DNA of 64,000 nt, taken from positions 744,001-808,000 of the forward strand of contig OX104128.1 of NCBI GenBank assembly GCA_944470555.2, written 5' to 3'. Below the pieces are notes generated by a model. That model made no database searches, was not told where the DNA came from, and saw nothing but the letters and a program-made list of their open reading frames with translations. This DNA comes from Heterobilharzia americana (lineage: Eukaryota; Platyhelminthes; Trematoda; Strigeidida; Schistosomatidae). Position numbers and translations under genes: made by a program. Each line of letters starts with the position of its first letter. Within the stretch, counting starts at the first letter, position 1. Below are positions 37,522-48,851 of this stretch, in pieces.

Positions 37522-37577
<56 letters not shown>
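37522..37577. repeat. (TA)n microsatellite, third of three
   Basis: Pure TA of about 56 bp, ending about 230 bp before the exon acceptor. Confidence 0.95.
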
Positions 37578-37810
37578 CTATATTCATTGTGTATATAAAC
37601 CTACTAAGTATTTGGAAACCGTAATGGTTTTGTCTAGACTGTCTTTAATCGCCGTAATCTACACATGCATAGTTACCTTTTTATTTTGTAAGACTAGGAC
37701 TGTAGGACTGTTATCACTACTGTTAAATATACAGTTTTGGCGTTTTATAATCGTTGGATTACAGTACTCATCAAAAATTTATCTTCTATTTACTTTTTTT
37801 TCTACACCAG

Positions 37811-39823
37811 CCTGTTAGTACAACTTTGAAGTCAATGAGTTTATCATCTTCATCTTTATCCTCTTTCTCTACGGGAATGTGTTCTTCCAGTGCAGATTTT
37901 GTTGACCTAACAAATTCAGATCCAAAACGTCTACGTTTATCGTTTACAAATGTCAACAATACACATGGTGGAGTTAGTGGTTGTAGTCAAAACAGAATAT
38001 CAAATGATTGTCTGACTAATTATCAGTTTACATCCTCAAATCATTCGCATAATCAATTTCCACAACATTATCAACCTAATAATCATAATAATGACGCTAA
38101 TAATGGTAATCGAATTCGTACAAATATTGACACGTCTCCTCTAATATCATCTACTACGACAACAGCAATGTGGTATCCACCAAGTTTTGGAACTACTGAT
38201 CCTTCTGAACAGTCTTATCGTTCACCATTACCATCATCGTCGGCGTCGACAGTAACTGCATTACATGAGTCTTTGATGAATGAATCTCCTAGTTATCTAC
38301 AAATTATGGATAGAAATTTCCATTCTGTACTGAAAGACCCTTCTCAGACATCAGGTGTTGTCTATTCAAGTTCTAATGTGACATCATCTCCTTCATCATC
38401 ATCCTCGTCGTCAACACCATTTTTGCGCTCATCAAATTTTGGACTACAATGTATTACTGGCAATGGTGGTGGTATTGGTAATGATGGTATTAACAACAAT
38501 ACATGTATTATTCCTACGGTTGGAACAGAGGCTAACACTGTGAATACTTCTCCTGTAATAGCTAGTAATGCTTCACGGCAATGTTTACATTCCGATAATG
38601 CTGTTCCTTCTCCGCCTTCTCTTTCCCTTCATCAACAACACAATTCAAGATTATATTTAAATTATAGTCAATCACAGTCGGATTTCTGTAGTCCTGTTGT
38701 GTGTTGTAAATCTGAGTCCATGTTAAATTCAATTGGTAATATGCTTAATACTTCTGTTGCTTCTACAAGTAATACATGCTTGTCTTTCAATTTTGATAAG
38801 ACTGGTGCATGCTTTCCCAATGAAAATAATATTCATAGTAATCATGTGTACTCATCAACCTCCTCAATAAATAATCATTATGAAAGCTTACAACATATAA
38901 CACCTCTTCTTCCTCCTCCTCTCCGTCCTCCTCTTTCCAATCGACATTACTCCAATGAAAGTATGATAAACACTTCTACAACACGCATAACAATGATGAA
39001 TTCCACTTCTGTAACTACAAATGGTTCTTCTTTAAACTTGATGTATCAATCCAACTCATCCAATTTTGTTGATGTAGAGTCGATGAAAACGGATCGTGGT
39101 GAATTTGATGTTGGAGGAGGAGGAGGAGGATCAAGTGAATCAGAGATATCTAGTGATTATGCTGGTGCCAGAGGTAGTGGAAGTAATTTTCAGTGTAATA
39201 ATCTCAACAATACCAGTCATACTATGAATAGAGGCTATGCATTAATACAGAATGATTTATTAATTGATAAAAAATTTGATTGTAATAACAATCATCATGA
39301 AATTTCAGAGAATGATTATTTAACAGGTGATGATAGTGAATTGGACGATGGTGTAGATAGTGTTGATGATGATGAGGATGATAATGAGGATGTGAATGAA
39401 TACGAAGATGATGATGATGATGATACCGAGGATGATACTGATGATGCAGATGGTGATTATGATGAACAAGAGGGTGAGGAAGATGAATTAAGTGGTGGTG
39501 GAGGTGGAGGAGGAAGCAGAGACATTCTAGATATGTCTGAAGGAACTGGTCAATCTAGCTTCACGTGTTCTACATCATCTTATCATAAATCAAAATATGA
39601 AATGGATTCAAATCTTGTTGGAAGTAATGTTGCTCATAAAAACGCTAGTACCAGTCCTACCACTGCTACTACTACTAATAATAATAACAGTATTAGCAAC
39701 AATAATGAAATATTAATTAGTGATTTTACTACACACAAAAATTGTTTCCGATTCGGACAGATATTTACAACATCAGTGGAACATGAATATAAAGTTGTTG
39801 AATTAGTTCAACAATTTATTCCG
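37811..39823 (+). CDS. NR5A/FTZ-F1-type receptor, large hinge exon
   Basis: 671 codons, phase 0 at both ends: acceptor TCTACACCAG|CCT and donor CCG|GTGAGT. It begins PVSTTLKSMS. Visible tracts are a Ser run near residues 192-200, six Gly near 434-439, a strongly acidic Asp/Glu stretch at about 506-560, and a Gly run at about 561-567. The middle is Asn/Ser-rich throughout. The last 30 residues ('FRFGQIFTTSVEHEYKVVEL') regain a normal composition and may be helix 1 of the ligand-binding domain. No enzyme or zinc-finger motif is present. An exon this size in the hinge is far longer than in vertebrate or fly NR5A proteins and fits the very large trematode FTZ-F1alpha type, which I recall but did not check. 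Confidence 0.85.
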
Positions 39824-39958
39824 GTGAGTTATATAATCACTTGTCGGCTGTCATTTTATTCTTTTCATACTTATATCTACCTATTTTAGTACAGACTCTC
39901 AGACAATAGTCGCAACTGCCTTCAGTTTTTGCGACAGGGCCGCATTTAAATTGCCTGT

Positions 39959-39959
<1 letters not shown>

Positions 39960-39990
<31 letters not shown>
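39960..39990. repeat. (GA)n microsatellite
   Basis: Pure GA run 140 bp after the splice donor of the large exon. Confidence 0.95.
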
Positions 39991-39992
<2 letters not shown>

Positions 39993-40099
39993 TGTTCTTG
40001 TGATGTTCAGGTTGAATGAAGGCGCCTATCTCCATTATTATGAACCAGTAGTAGTTGAGTTAGGAAGTATTCATCGACTTGTCCACTTTTCTGTGACTG

Positions 40100-40700
40100 T
40101 ACTAACGATAATACTCTCGAGACAGGCCTGAAGTAGATGTATGATTGTAGACCTAATATCCCGTAAGGGGATTTTTGATCTCAAGTATGCAGACGGTATC
40201 GTTTTACTGTGTAACAACATACGGTCTATTCGAATAGCACTCAGTCAGTTGGTATGTGATTCACACTGTGTGAAAAGCTTCCACAACATTAGCAAAAGTT
40301 TATGCTTACACTTACCCTTCGCGATGAACAGTTGAAAGTTGTCGAAAAAATGGTCTACCTTGGCAGTTTAGTGTTAGTGCTGGTGAATGTTTTATTCGTG
40401 AGATTTCCATTCCTATACTGAAATGCAGAATGGCACATGCCAGTTTACATCACGTTTGGTGTCTTTGTGATTTACTTTTATCGATATAAATTCAGCTTAA
40501 CCACGCTTCGGGCCAGTAGTTTTGCTTTACGCCTATGAAATTTGGCACTTTTTAGATGAGGATGTCAGGCATCTCTGCGTTTTCGACCACCTCTGTCTCC
40601 GTAAGCATTGCTCCTATCCAATGTAAACCCAATGTAATTCTGAAGTGAGACAGCATATGTTCGGGTATAGTGAAGGTGGTTATCATTGATTGCGGTCATC
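40100..40700 (+). pseudogene. LINE reverse-transcriptase relic (family C)
   Basis: A frame at 40141-40335 includes 'FDLKYADGIVLLCNN', an RT motif C in which the second catalytic Asp is Gly. Degraded C-terminal blocks follow, including 'VLLYAYEIWHF'-like and 'RHLCVFDHLCLRKHC'-like sequence in other frames. Non-functional. Confidence 0.7.
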
Positions 40701-41279
40701 TTGAAGCACTACCAACAGCTCAGATATGCTTTCAATCGAAACCTGTGGTGTTTTTCTGTTACTTACTACTTAAGAATGAAACGCAAGTATTGAATTCGCC
40801 TTTGCATGTATTCTTAAAGCAGCTTCTTTAATGGTACAATTCCTGTTTTTTTATTCATTAATTCTTTTTTTGTGTGTGTCTTCCTGGTGTTACTTTATGA
40901 TTTCGTAGAGCGTATCTCTTAATACATGTGTTGCACCAAGTTTGTGTCCTAAATGAAATAAAAATATTAAAATTACTACCTAGTGACTCAAGGTTTCTTG
41001 GAACAATAGTTGGAAACCGTCATTTTGTATATTTTGACCTGGATTATCAGATTATAAACTCTAGGAATATTGATTTTCATTGCAAATATACTAGTGGATT
41101 CATATTTTCAGTTAAACAACAAGATGTTGTAGAACAGTTGAAGTACCTAATGTATTATAGTAGAACTTTTGAGCACTGTGATCGAACAGTAAACAATACT
41201 GTTCCACACTGTGGTATATCCAATAAATTAATTTAAATGGAGTTGAAGTACATATTTTTTACAGATTGATGTCTCTGCC

Positions 41280-41930
41280 TCATTATTGATTATTATTATT
41301 ATTAGAACAAAAGCACGGTGCAACAATGGCACCAAGAAATGGGCCACACAAAATAGAATAATAAAATTATGAAAACATAAACGATGGGTAGTGGCTAAAT
41401 AAGAAAAACAATAAGAATAGCATGATTAGCAGTTCAGTAAGAATCATTCAAGCAAAACATCCATTACTTTTCAGCAGCAGAAAGCAGAAGGACGCTACAA
41501 CATGGTCACCACTGGTTTCGATTCCGAGCCATATATGATAACGTCTCAAACCACTGAGTTGCATGATCTCTTGGACCCCATCCAGAGAGTCATGAGGCAT
41601 CAAGAGATGCTAACCTGATAAAACTATTCTTCATCCCATGGCGCCACTTTATACACTGACCACCCCTCCACTTCTGCCATCCAGTTTTAGAGCTAGCAAA
41701 CAATGAACGGTATGAAAGCCGTTAAGACGACATACGTAACACATATGTCCAAGCTACCAAAGCTGATGTTTGCGGATGACCTATTGAGTCTTGATCCCAA
41801 ACACATGTCGTACCTCATAATTGCTTACATGGTGTTGCCACGGGATACGAGCAATCTGACGAAGACAACGAACACGCATACCTCATGCAGCCACTTGTAT
41901 TCGTTGTACTCAGGGGGAAGCTCAACTTAA
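41280..41930. repeat. possible interspersed repeat with B-box-like site
   Basis: Begins with ATTATTATTATTA, and near 41510-41535 has GGTTTCGATTCCGAGCC, similar to a pol III B box. No second copy lies in this window, so the call is tentative. An open stretch at 41703-41930 has no recognisable domain. Confidence 0.3.
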
Positions 41931-42029
41931 GTTTTAGTTTTCATGGGATCATATGTTCATTTATTCCAGCTTTGAAACTTGTGTTATTTTTCTCTTTTCT
42001 CACATGACTGTGAAATGTAGTCAATAAAT

Positions 42030-42420
42030 TTGGAGAAAATCAGAAGGCTTCAACTATTCGATTACCGTTACTTTAGCAGCATACCTTGTGTGTCGTGGAA
42101 CTGTCACATCAGTAACGCGGACGTTCGCTGTCGAGTTTCAAGTAGAAGACCCAAGTCAGTTAATGAAGCTGTAAACCTTCACCGATTCAAATAATTACTC
42201 ACTGTCTAACCATTCGTGCAATATTAACTGAAGTGGGTTTATAGTTTGAGAAAGCGTTATAGGCGACCAGAAAGAAACATAGTAACAGTCCATGAAATCT
42301 GTTACTGTTGGTCTGAGCTGAGCCCTATGGGGAATGTAGGCTTCTCTATTATCATCAATGTGACAACCGAAATCAGTGGTTGGAGACTCCAGGTGATATG
42401 CCTCAGATGACAGACATACA
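42030..42420 (+). pseudogene. decayed LINE C-terminal region (family C)
   Basis: Plus-strand relic equivalent to the 'HISNADVRCRVS...KSVNEAVNLHRF' region of family B, then 'KSVTVGLS'-like sequence. Many stops. Confidence 0.55.
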
Positions 42421-42449
42421 AAGCCAACTTAAGACCTGGCTAACAAGTG

Positions 42450-42940
42450 CACTGGTTCAAGTTACCGCACTTCACAGTAGTATACAAAGAACAGGTGGGT
42501 CGAATAAAAGTAATATCTAAGTAGACAAAGCTGTTTAGAAGAACAAACGATTTGAAGATAACAGTTAGTGTAAATATCCAAGCTTTAGAAGACGTCATGG
42601 AGTGAATAAATCTGTGCCATTGTCACCGATTTACAGCCATATCACCAAGTGTCCTCAACTACTGACACATCTCGTCCCGGGGACTCCAGCCAAGCAGACA
42701 TTTTACATCTCTTCACATGGCTCAGACCAACAGTTTGGGACTTCATCGACTGGTGTCACATCTTGGTCTGGCCACCGTGAACCCTTTTCCAACCCAATCC
42801 AACTTCCCTAGCCTAGCATGACACTTCGAAGTAGATGGTGGCTAGGCAGGGGTTGACAAATAACCAAGCCACCTCAGTCGATGAAGGCTCACTGATGTGT
42901 GTTGATGCCTATTTCAACGACAGGTATCATAGAGGTTGAA
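42450..42940 (-). pseudogene. decayed LINE 3' region (family C), minus copy
   Basis: Matches the 11290-11890 relic in order and orientation. With 42030-42420 it makes a tail-to-tail inverted arrangement. Confidence 0.6.
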
Positions 42941-43139
42941 CGTTTGTGTCTTGTTAACTTCTACCTCTTAAATCACAGAAACGATGTCCAATTGCCTCAT
43001 AATGACCACGTTTACTGCATACTAGTGTGTCATCTGTTGCTGTGATTTGTAATCATTATTAAATCAACCTAGGTGGAGACAGAATGTGTGTATATAAACT
43101 ATATAACGGTTATTCTGCTGAAATCGGTTAATTATTGTC

Positions 43140-43640
43140 TCGATTATATTGTAATTTGCCCGATGTTGGCTGGCAGTTAACTCCAGGGTATACATCTCGC
43201 TTTGTTTGAAACTCTCCAACTGGATGTACCTGCACCCTAGTATGAGTGATGTTCTCACTGAGACTCGAACCCACTACCCATCTCTCCAAACGCTGAGATG
43301 TTATCCACTGGGGCACGATAGTCATCTCTTTTGCAACTGGTATCATTGATATTTGTGATTTCCCATTGTTATTTTGGATAACACTGGCATTCGAAGTGAT
43401 GGGTGCTGGGTTCGAATCTCAGTGGGAACGACATCACTGGGCAAGGTGAAGATACATCCAGCTGACGAATCGCAAATAGGACGAAACGCGCCTTCTAGAT
43501 TCCACTGCTAGTCACTACTAAGCAAATTACAGCATAATCGATAATCAGGCAATATTGAGGGCTCCTCATCGGAGCTCATATGTCAACAGAGATCGATCAA
43601 TTCGATCCGGTATAACAAGGAGAAATTATAAGTACCAATG
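43140..43640. mobile_element. inverted pair of Sm-alpha-like SINEs
   Basis: A degraded minus copy (43140-43330) faces a plus copy (43370-43640). The plus copy has a GGTTCGAATCTC B box and a hammerhead at 43453-43503. CTGACGA and GAAA are intact, but stem II is weakened (ATCG/GGAC) and the stretch before the cleavage site is CTT, losing the closing pair of stem III. Confidence 0.7.
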
Positions 43641-43993
43641 AATATTGTCTAGATTACTTTGATGATTGTTTGTGAAACGTTTATATCATTAGTACTTCTT
43701 ATGTTTAACAGTTCATTTCATTCAGATATCTATTTCACCAGTCTTTATTGCTATTCCCATCATCTGTGTATCATATCTATGACCTCGTTTTATTATTGTT
43801 CTCTACTGAAAGTCTCCTGATTTAATTATCAAAAAGACGTAAGGATCACTCATGTCAGAGCAAACTGAAGAGCATTTTTGAATTACATGCATTTTGAAAA
43901 CATAATCTTAAGTAATGATATCCTTTAACTAAGAAAAATTGTCTTCTCATTATTCGTTTTGTTAAACATTTTCTTTTTTTCTTCTGTCTTTAG

Positions 43994-44548
43994 AAATTAA
44001 AATGTAGTCTAGCTGAATTGTGCTTATTTCTCAAATCCAAGAACCTTGAATCAATCGACCCGACTACTACTACTACTACTACTACTATTACTACTACTAC
44101 TGCTACTGCTAACAGTAGTTGTAGTAGTACAAGAAATGAAGTCATTAGTGAATGCATAAATACTGAGCCTATGATGATGTTTGGTGGATCATGTATAGGC
44201 AATTTTTCCAACTCCCTTTTATCTTCATCATCATCATCACCATCATCATCATCGTCATCATCATCGCCTTTTGTACAAGATACACAGATACATAATAGTG
44301 ATATTGATTATTCTCAGGGAAAAACAACTAGTCATATTGACTCAACTAACTTCAATGTGCCAATATTAAAAAAGGATACAGTTAACTATTTTCCTACACT
44401 TAGTACTGCTCAAATAAATGAAACTAATTCTATTCTCATTAATCCATACTTGGATGATTTATTGTCTTCCTTATGCTCATTATTAGAGACATGCTTATTT
44501 TATTTAGTTGATTGGATGGCTCAAATTGAACCGTTTAAAGTGTTACCG
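43994..44548 (+). CDS. NR5A/FTZ-F1-type receptor, LBD exon with helix 3
   Basis: 185 codons, phase 0 at both ends: acceptor TCTTTAG|AAA, donor CCG|GTAAGT. It starts KLKCSLAELCLF. A Thr run from ACT repeats lies at about residues 22-40 and a Ser run (TCA/TCG) at about 76-92. Residues about 153-185, ending 'LFYLVDWMAQIEPFKVLP', match the helix 3 and helix 3-4 part of the nuclear-receptor signature, equivalent to NR5A 'VEWAR...FF..L'. The Thr/Ser inserts therefore sit between helix 1 and helix 3, where vertebrate NR5A proteins have a short helix 2. The signature continues across the intron into 55872. Confidence 0.88.
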
Positions 44549-44658
44549 GTAAGTTATTATATTGTTGTTGTTGTTGTATATTTCTAGGATATAGATTTAT
44601 TTCAAGTTGTTATTCATCATAGACTGACATCGGTTGGGGGAACAAAGGAAACCTGGGA

Positions 44659-44706
44659 GCGCTGAACAGCCGTTTCGTCCCAGTATGGGACTCCTCAGCA
44701 ATGTGC
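44659..44706 (-). ncRNA. hammerhead ribozyme sequence, complete core
   Basis: Minus strand: CUGAGGA, stem II GUCCC/GGGAC (5 bp, loop AUACU), GAAA, minimal stem III CGGCUG, cleavage site GUU. Stem I pairs for three bases next to the core, with mismatches further out. All bases known to be essential for hammerhead catalysis are present; GUU is an allowed but slower triplet. Stem III has almost no loop, as in Sm-alpha, so activity might need dimers. Confidence 0.65.
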
Positions 44707-44930
44707 ACCTACGACCCCGCCAGGGATCGAACCCGAGACTTCAGGTTTCGTGACCAGCACGTTACCACTGAGCCACTGGGTCAGAATCCAATGCTCCATA
44801 TTTCCAACTTTTGTTAGCTCAGGATATAGCGCAACCGCCACCCAATGTCATTGTTGAGTAACTATCCTCACGACCACCAGGCTTTGCCCCCACCGGTCGT
44901 GGATTTGATCTCTGGTGGGGTCGTGGGTGT

Positions 44931-44976
44931 GCACTGCTGAGGAGCCCCATACTAGGACGAAACAGTTGTCCAGTGC
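44931..44976 (+). ncRNA. hammerhead ribozyme sequence, one stem II mismatch
   Basis: Stem I GCACUG/CAGUGC (6 bp perfect), CUGAGGA, stem II GCCC/GGAC with a C-A mismatch in the second pair, GAAA, stem III CAGUUG (one G-U), cleavage site GUC. The core is intact; the stem II change is the only visible defect. Confidence 0.65.
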
Positions 44977-45739
44977 TCCCAGGTTTCTTTTGTTCCTCCA
45001 ACTGATATCAGTCTACGATGAATAACAACTTGAAATATTTCCGAATCACCACAACTCCCTCAAAATTCAATAGATTTATTTTTGTTTACCTTTTGTTTAT
45101 TACTGTTTTTTTTACTACAGCTGTTTAGGTTTGTTGTAGACAGAAAGAGTGATGACGACGAATGAGTTGATGTGGCAGGCTGTTTGCATGTCTCTGCTTG
45201 GATGTTTAGGTTATGTTACCATGTGTGTGTTCGTATTCGTCCGAGTTTAAGTTTGACAGATAAAACCTGAAGTAGGCCGTATTCAAGCATGATACATCTC
45301 TGTGAATTAGATCAGGTACATGAAGTAAAGGAGATATTATAGCCCATTTATTCAAGTAGTCAACTTTTGAGGAAAGGATCCTTACCTTAAATTTCTCTCC
45401 ACTTACTTCCACTTGATCGAGCAAGTAGTAGTACTATAATCACTTATAGAATAAGTTTGGTTCATAGCCGTACTAGGCTACATTGCATTATTTTTCAAAG
45501 TATATTATTTGTTTTCTATAATTTCTCGTTTCATTTTATTACCACGAGCTATTTTATGGAAAGTGTTACCATCCAATATTCAACCTTGGGATCTGGGATT
45601 TGTCCATAACGGTCCACGTTACCGTACTTTTCATTGACAGTAGGTCAGTAAGATAAAAGTCAGACAGTAAGGGAGAAAGTTGTCAATGGTAGTAAAAAGT
45701 CACAAAAGGAGAATAAGAAGATGAGGTAAAGCAATAGAG

Positions 45740-46220
45740 AAACTAGATATGATATGCGTATGTGGATGGACATGTGCTACGCATGCTGTCATTGCTTACC
45801 TCGAAGTCCTCGTGCTAAGGGGAGTTGGACTAGGTTGGCAGAAGAATTAAGATCGCCAGACCAAGATATGGCATCAGTGGATGAAGTCTAACTGTTAGTC
45901 TGAGTCGTGTATGAAGAGATGTGTGGACTACCTGGCTGGAGTTCCTTGGACGATTATAGTCAGTGATTGAGAACTCTTGGTAAGATGTTTAAAAATAGAT
46001 CACAGGGGCTTATATATACTTACTCTTTGATGTTTTCTAAAGCTTGAATATTCGCACTAACCTTGATCTTCAGATTATTTATTCTCTTACACTACTTTAT
46101 CTACTTTGATATCACTCCTATTCTATCCACCTGTTCTTTGTGTACTACCATGAAATGTGGCATTTTGACGCGATACACTTGTGTGTGAGGTTCTACGTTG
46201 ATTTTGTCTATCTGTCATCT
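45740..46220 (+). pseudogene. decayed LINE 3' end (family C)
   Basis: Plus relic with 'RMWMDMCYACCHCLPR'-like sequence and a 3' tail shared with 34590-35080. No open frame. Confidence 0.55.
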
Positions 46221-46559
46221 ATTCCACTGACATCGATTCTGAGGCATAATACTTAGTCTCCAGCTATTGATTTTGGTTGTTACAATGACCCTGTTAGGAA
46301 TGCATGTATCCCTTATATTCCATACTTATTAACTGTACATTTTGAACTATGTTTCTTCACAATCTTTTTCCTGCATTTCGGACTCATTCTATATAAGCCT
46401 CTAACGTTCTGATTGACTCCCATCTCTTTAAATGTACTAATTATTCCTTAACTCTCAAGGTTACCATTGACTGTATAAATAGGGTCTTCTGATTTTCTCC
46501 TACGAATCACTCGGGTTGAATCGTCTCAACCCACAACTCTCAATCTTTAATTATTATCG

Positions 46560-46960
46560 TTCGTTCTCCCAACTCCACATCATAACCGACCGCCCTCTGG
46601 AAGTCTATATTTCTTCACAAAGCTCAAACTAACGGTAATAGACTTTATGAACTGATACTAGTCACCTATAACCCTTTCCCAAACTAATCCCATGTGAGTA
46701 AATATTGTGCAACAGATTAGACGGTGAATAGTTATCTGAATCGATGAAGGTCCATAGCTTCATCATCTGATTTGTTTCTTCTAATTCGAACTGCATTCTG
46801 GATTTCTACGTTACTGGTGTCTTTGTTCCACTTCACACGAGGTATATTACCAAGGTGTAACGGTGATCGAACGTCTGAAGCTTTCTCATATCCTCCGATT
46901 TTAATGGCTAACTGAAGAATATTGATATTAAACTTTTGAGCTTTCTCACATATTGTTCCA
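46560..46960 (-). pseudogene. decayed LINE 3' region (family C), minus copy
   Basis: Weakly matches the minus-strand family C pieces at 11290 and 56780. It faces the preceding plus copy. Confidence 0.45.
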
Positions 46961-47099
46961 CTTACTCAGATATACACTGGATACATTTTAGTCTTTATAA
47001 AACTGATGGAGGTTGAATTTAAGCATCTATAAACTATTACTTATTATAACAAAAGTTAGTAAAGTTTAAATTAGCATCTTTCATGTTTTACTGTTTACT

Positions 47100-47108
47100 A
47101 TCCCTGGG

Positions 47109-47146
<38 letters not shown>

Positions 47147-48000
47147 CACTTTATTCCAAGCAAGTTCTAGTACAAGTCAGAATTCTCAGCATGCTATATT
47201 GCATATAATATACTTGCTAGGTAAAGTACGGTCAAATTCTTGTACCTGGCTGTAAGAGCATTCAGTCTTATGTAGTTTTTTGCTGTCCTCCCCGAGGAGA
47301 TACATGGGTAGAGGTTTGAATGATGAAATAGATACTCAATGTCAGTTAAAATTACTGCTAGAATTTCAATGTCTGTCAACTACAGTGTTATTCAATTGCA
47401 CTAGAGGTACAGCACTCATCCTACTGACAGCTTTCAAAGCCCTACACAATATAACATAATCCCTTATTAGTAGACCAAGAAAGATCAATGGGGAACAATA
47501 TAGAATAGGTAGACTGCAGGAATTAATAAGCTATGAAAGTAAAGAGTCTCAGTTTCTTGATGTAATACATTAAACGGAAGATAGTTAACACTCAATTTAC
47601 TTTCTGCAGAAATACCATCGATGCATCAGGTGTCATGAAATTTAAACAGCTCACATAAGTCTTGTTTATGCTTGAGGCTAAAATTAACAGTCTAACATTA
47701 AGAAGAGTTTAGTTTAAGACCATTTGCCAACTTCAGACAAGAATCCATTTAATTCAAAGCAATCTAAGTGAGAGTTAATTGGTATAGAAACCATCAAGTC
47801 ATCAGCATAAAATTAGTTTCAATAGAATAGAATAAATCATCCAAAAGGAACGAGAACAGAAACAGAGCAAGTGCTGTTCCTTGAATCACATCAGTTTCAA
47901 TAAGCAATGAAGTGGAGCGCCTTCCTTTATAAGATAGTATACTGTTTCCTTTCAGAAAAATAAGAATACAGCCAATGTGTAATTCATATCTTAGCATGAG
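47100..48000 (-). pseudogene. third non-LTR retrotransposon (CR1/jockey-like), 3' part
   Basis: Minus strand from about 47997: 'TDVIQGTALALFLFSFLLDD' resembles the RT 'QGTVLSPLLF' block and is followed by a mutated motif C ('TNFMLMT'). Further on are relics like 'NGLKLNSS' and a C-terminal 'RLNALTARYKNLTVLYLASI' block. The 3' end is an (ATT)n run (47110-47146 on the + strand), as in other non-LTR elements. Many stops. The clade is a guess from motif style. Confidence 0.6.
47110..47146. repeat. (AAT)n microsatellite
   Basis: About 12 pure AAT units, forming the 3' tail of the minus-strand LINE at 47100-48000. Confidence 0.9.
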
Positions 48001-48459
48001 CTATGAAAACGTCAATAGGGTGTAGAATTTCATAATGAAAAAAAACTAGGATGAAGACAGTATGTGTGTAATTGTTTTAACTGATTCCGCGTTCACTGTA
48101 ACGTATCATCAGTCCACCCATTCACACTTTTTTTTTGTTCATCACTTTCATCTATTACAAAAATAGAAGATCATTATGCATGGTAGATTTTGTTTTTCGT
48201 TATTCATTGCTCCAAAATCTCGCTCTCTCTGCCTCTGTCTCTTAGATATTATTTTTTCTATTATTATCAAATACCATGAGTTTACTTCCCATTTTTAACG
48301 ATTATTATACCTATTGTTATTACCGTTCTTCGTGTTGTTTTCATCGTTGTTATAACTACTGTGATTGACTTTGACGAAGAGAAAAACACTTGCTTACTTT
48401 TTGTTTGTTTTATTGATCTGATTTTCCGTGTTTTCATTTGCCTTTTTTGACTTTTGTAC

Positions 48460-48463
<4 letters not shown>

Positions 48464-48531
<68 letters not shown>
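48464..48531. repeat. (TA)n microsatellite
   Basis: Pure alternating AT of about 68 bp. Confidence 0.95.
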
Positions 48532-48535
<4 letters not shown>

Positions 48536-48644
48536 TTGTGCTCACATATCTCTTTGTAGAGATTGACAATGAGAGCATACTTTTCCCTTACTGCCCTCTC
48601 ACGGATTTTCTTGCCTCAATTGTATTAATCATTATTAATACTGA

Positions 48645-48785
48645 TGCATAGTGGCTAGCAGTGGAATCCAGGACGTAAATTTCGTCCCATATGGAACTTG
48701 TCGTCTGGCTTCCTAATAAGACTTGAACCCGAGATGGATGACTTTAAACTCCGGGTCATTTCCATTGGTAACCACTATCCATCAT
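48645..48785 (-). mobile_element. Sm-alpha-like SINE fragment
   Basis: Minus copy with GGCTAGCAGTGGAATCCAGG (complement of the family end) and a mutated hammerhead. The core reads CGACAA and stem II is broken. A B-box-like GGTTCAAGTC is present on the minus strand. Confidence 0.6.
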
Positions 48786-48851
48786 TACTATGAAAGTGAA
48801 ACGATAAACAATATCGAGACAAATCCATCCAAAAACCCATATGCCAATATT

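Larger units (their letters stand above)
20286..37810 (+). other. intron between hinge exons (17.5 kb)
   Basis: Donor AAG|GTATTT at 20286 and acceptor CTACACCAG|CC ending at 37810, phase 0 on both sides. The intron is filled with LINE, Penelope and SINE relics listed separately. Stretches 21110-23690, 24310-25110, 28000-29420 and 30600-31280 show nothing I recognise beyond short dinucleotide runs. Confidence 0.6.
39824..43993 (+). other. intron (4.2 kb)
   Basis: GTGAGT donor and TTCTGTCTTTAG acceptor, phase 0 on both sides. It contains a GA microsatellite, an RT relic, several family C pieces and an inverted Sm-alpha pair. 40705-41280 shows nothing recognisable. Confidence 0.75.
44603..45032. 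mobile_element. family H element with two opposed hammerheads
   Basis: The fullest copy. Arms of about 140 bp (44603-44745 and 44895-45032) are inverted repeats with a modest number of differences. The left arm carries a hammerhead on the minus strand, 44659-44706; the right arm carries one on the plus strand, 44931-44976. Between them is a tRNA-like segment on the minus strand (44715-44790) with A box TGGCTCAGTGGTAACG and B box GGTTCGATCCC. Either transcript would fold as a long hairpin with one sense hammerhead and one antisense copy. It lies 54 bp after the receptor exon's donor. Confidence 0.8.

Noticed and set aside
37204..37587. Open frames rich in Ile-Tyr around 37204-37587 (also 48454-48651 and 59034-59249)
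   Set aside because: They are translations of (TA)n microsatellites.
39961..39990. Short direct repeats as a CRISPR array
   Set aside because: Pure dinucleotide repeat in a eukaryotic intron; no spacer structure anywhere in the window.
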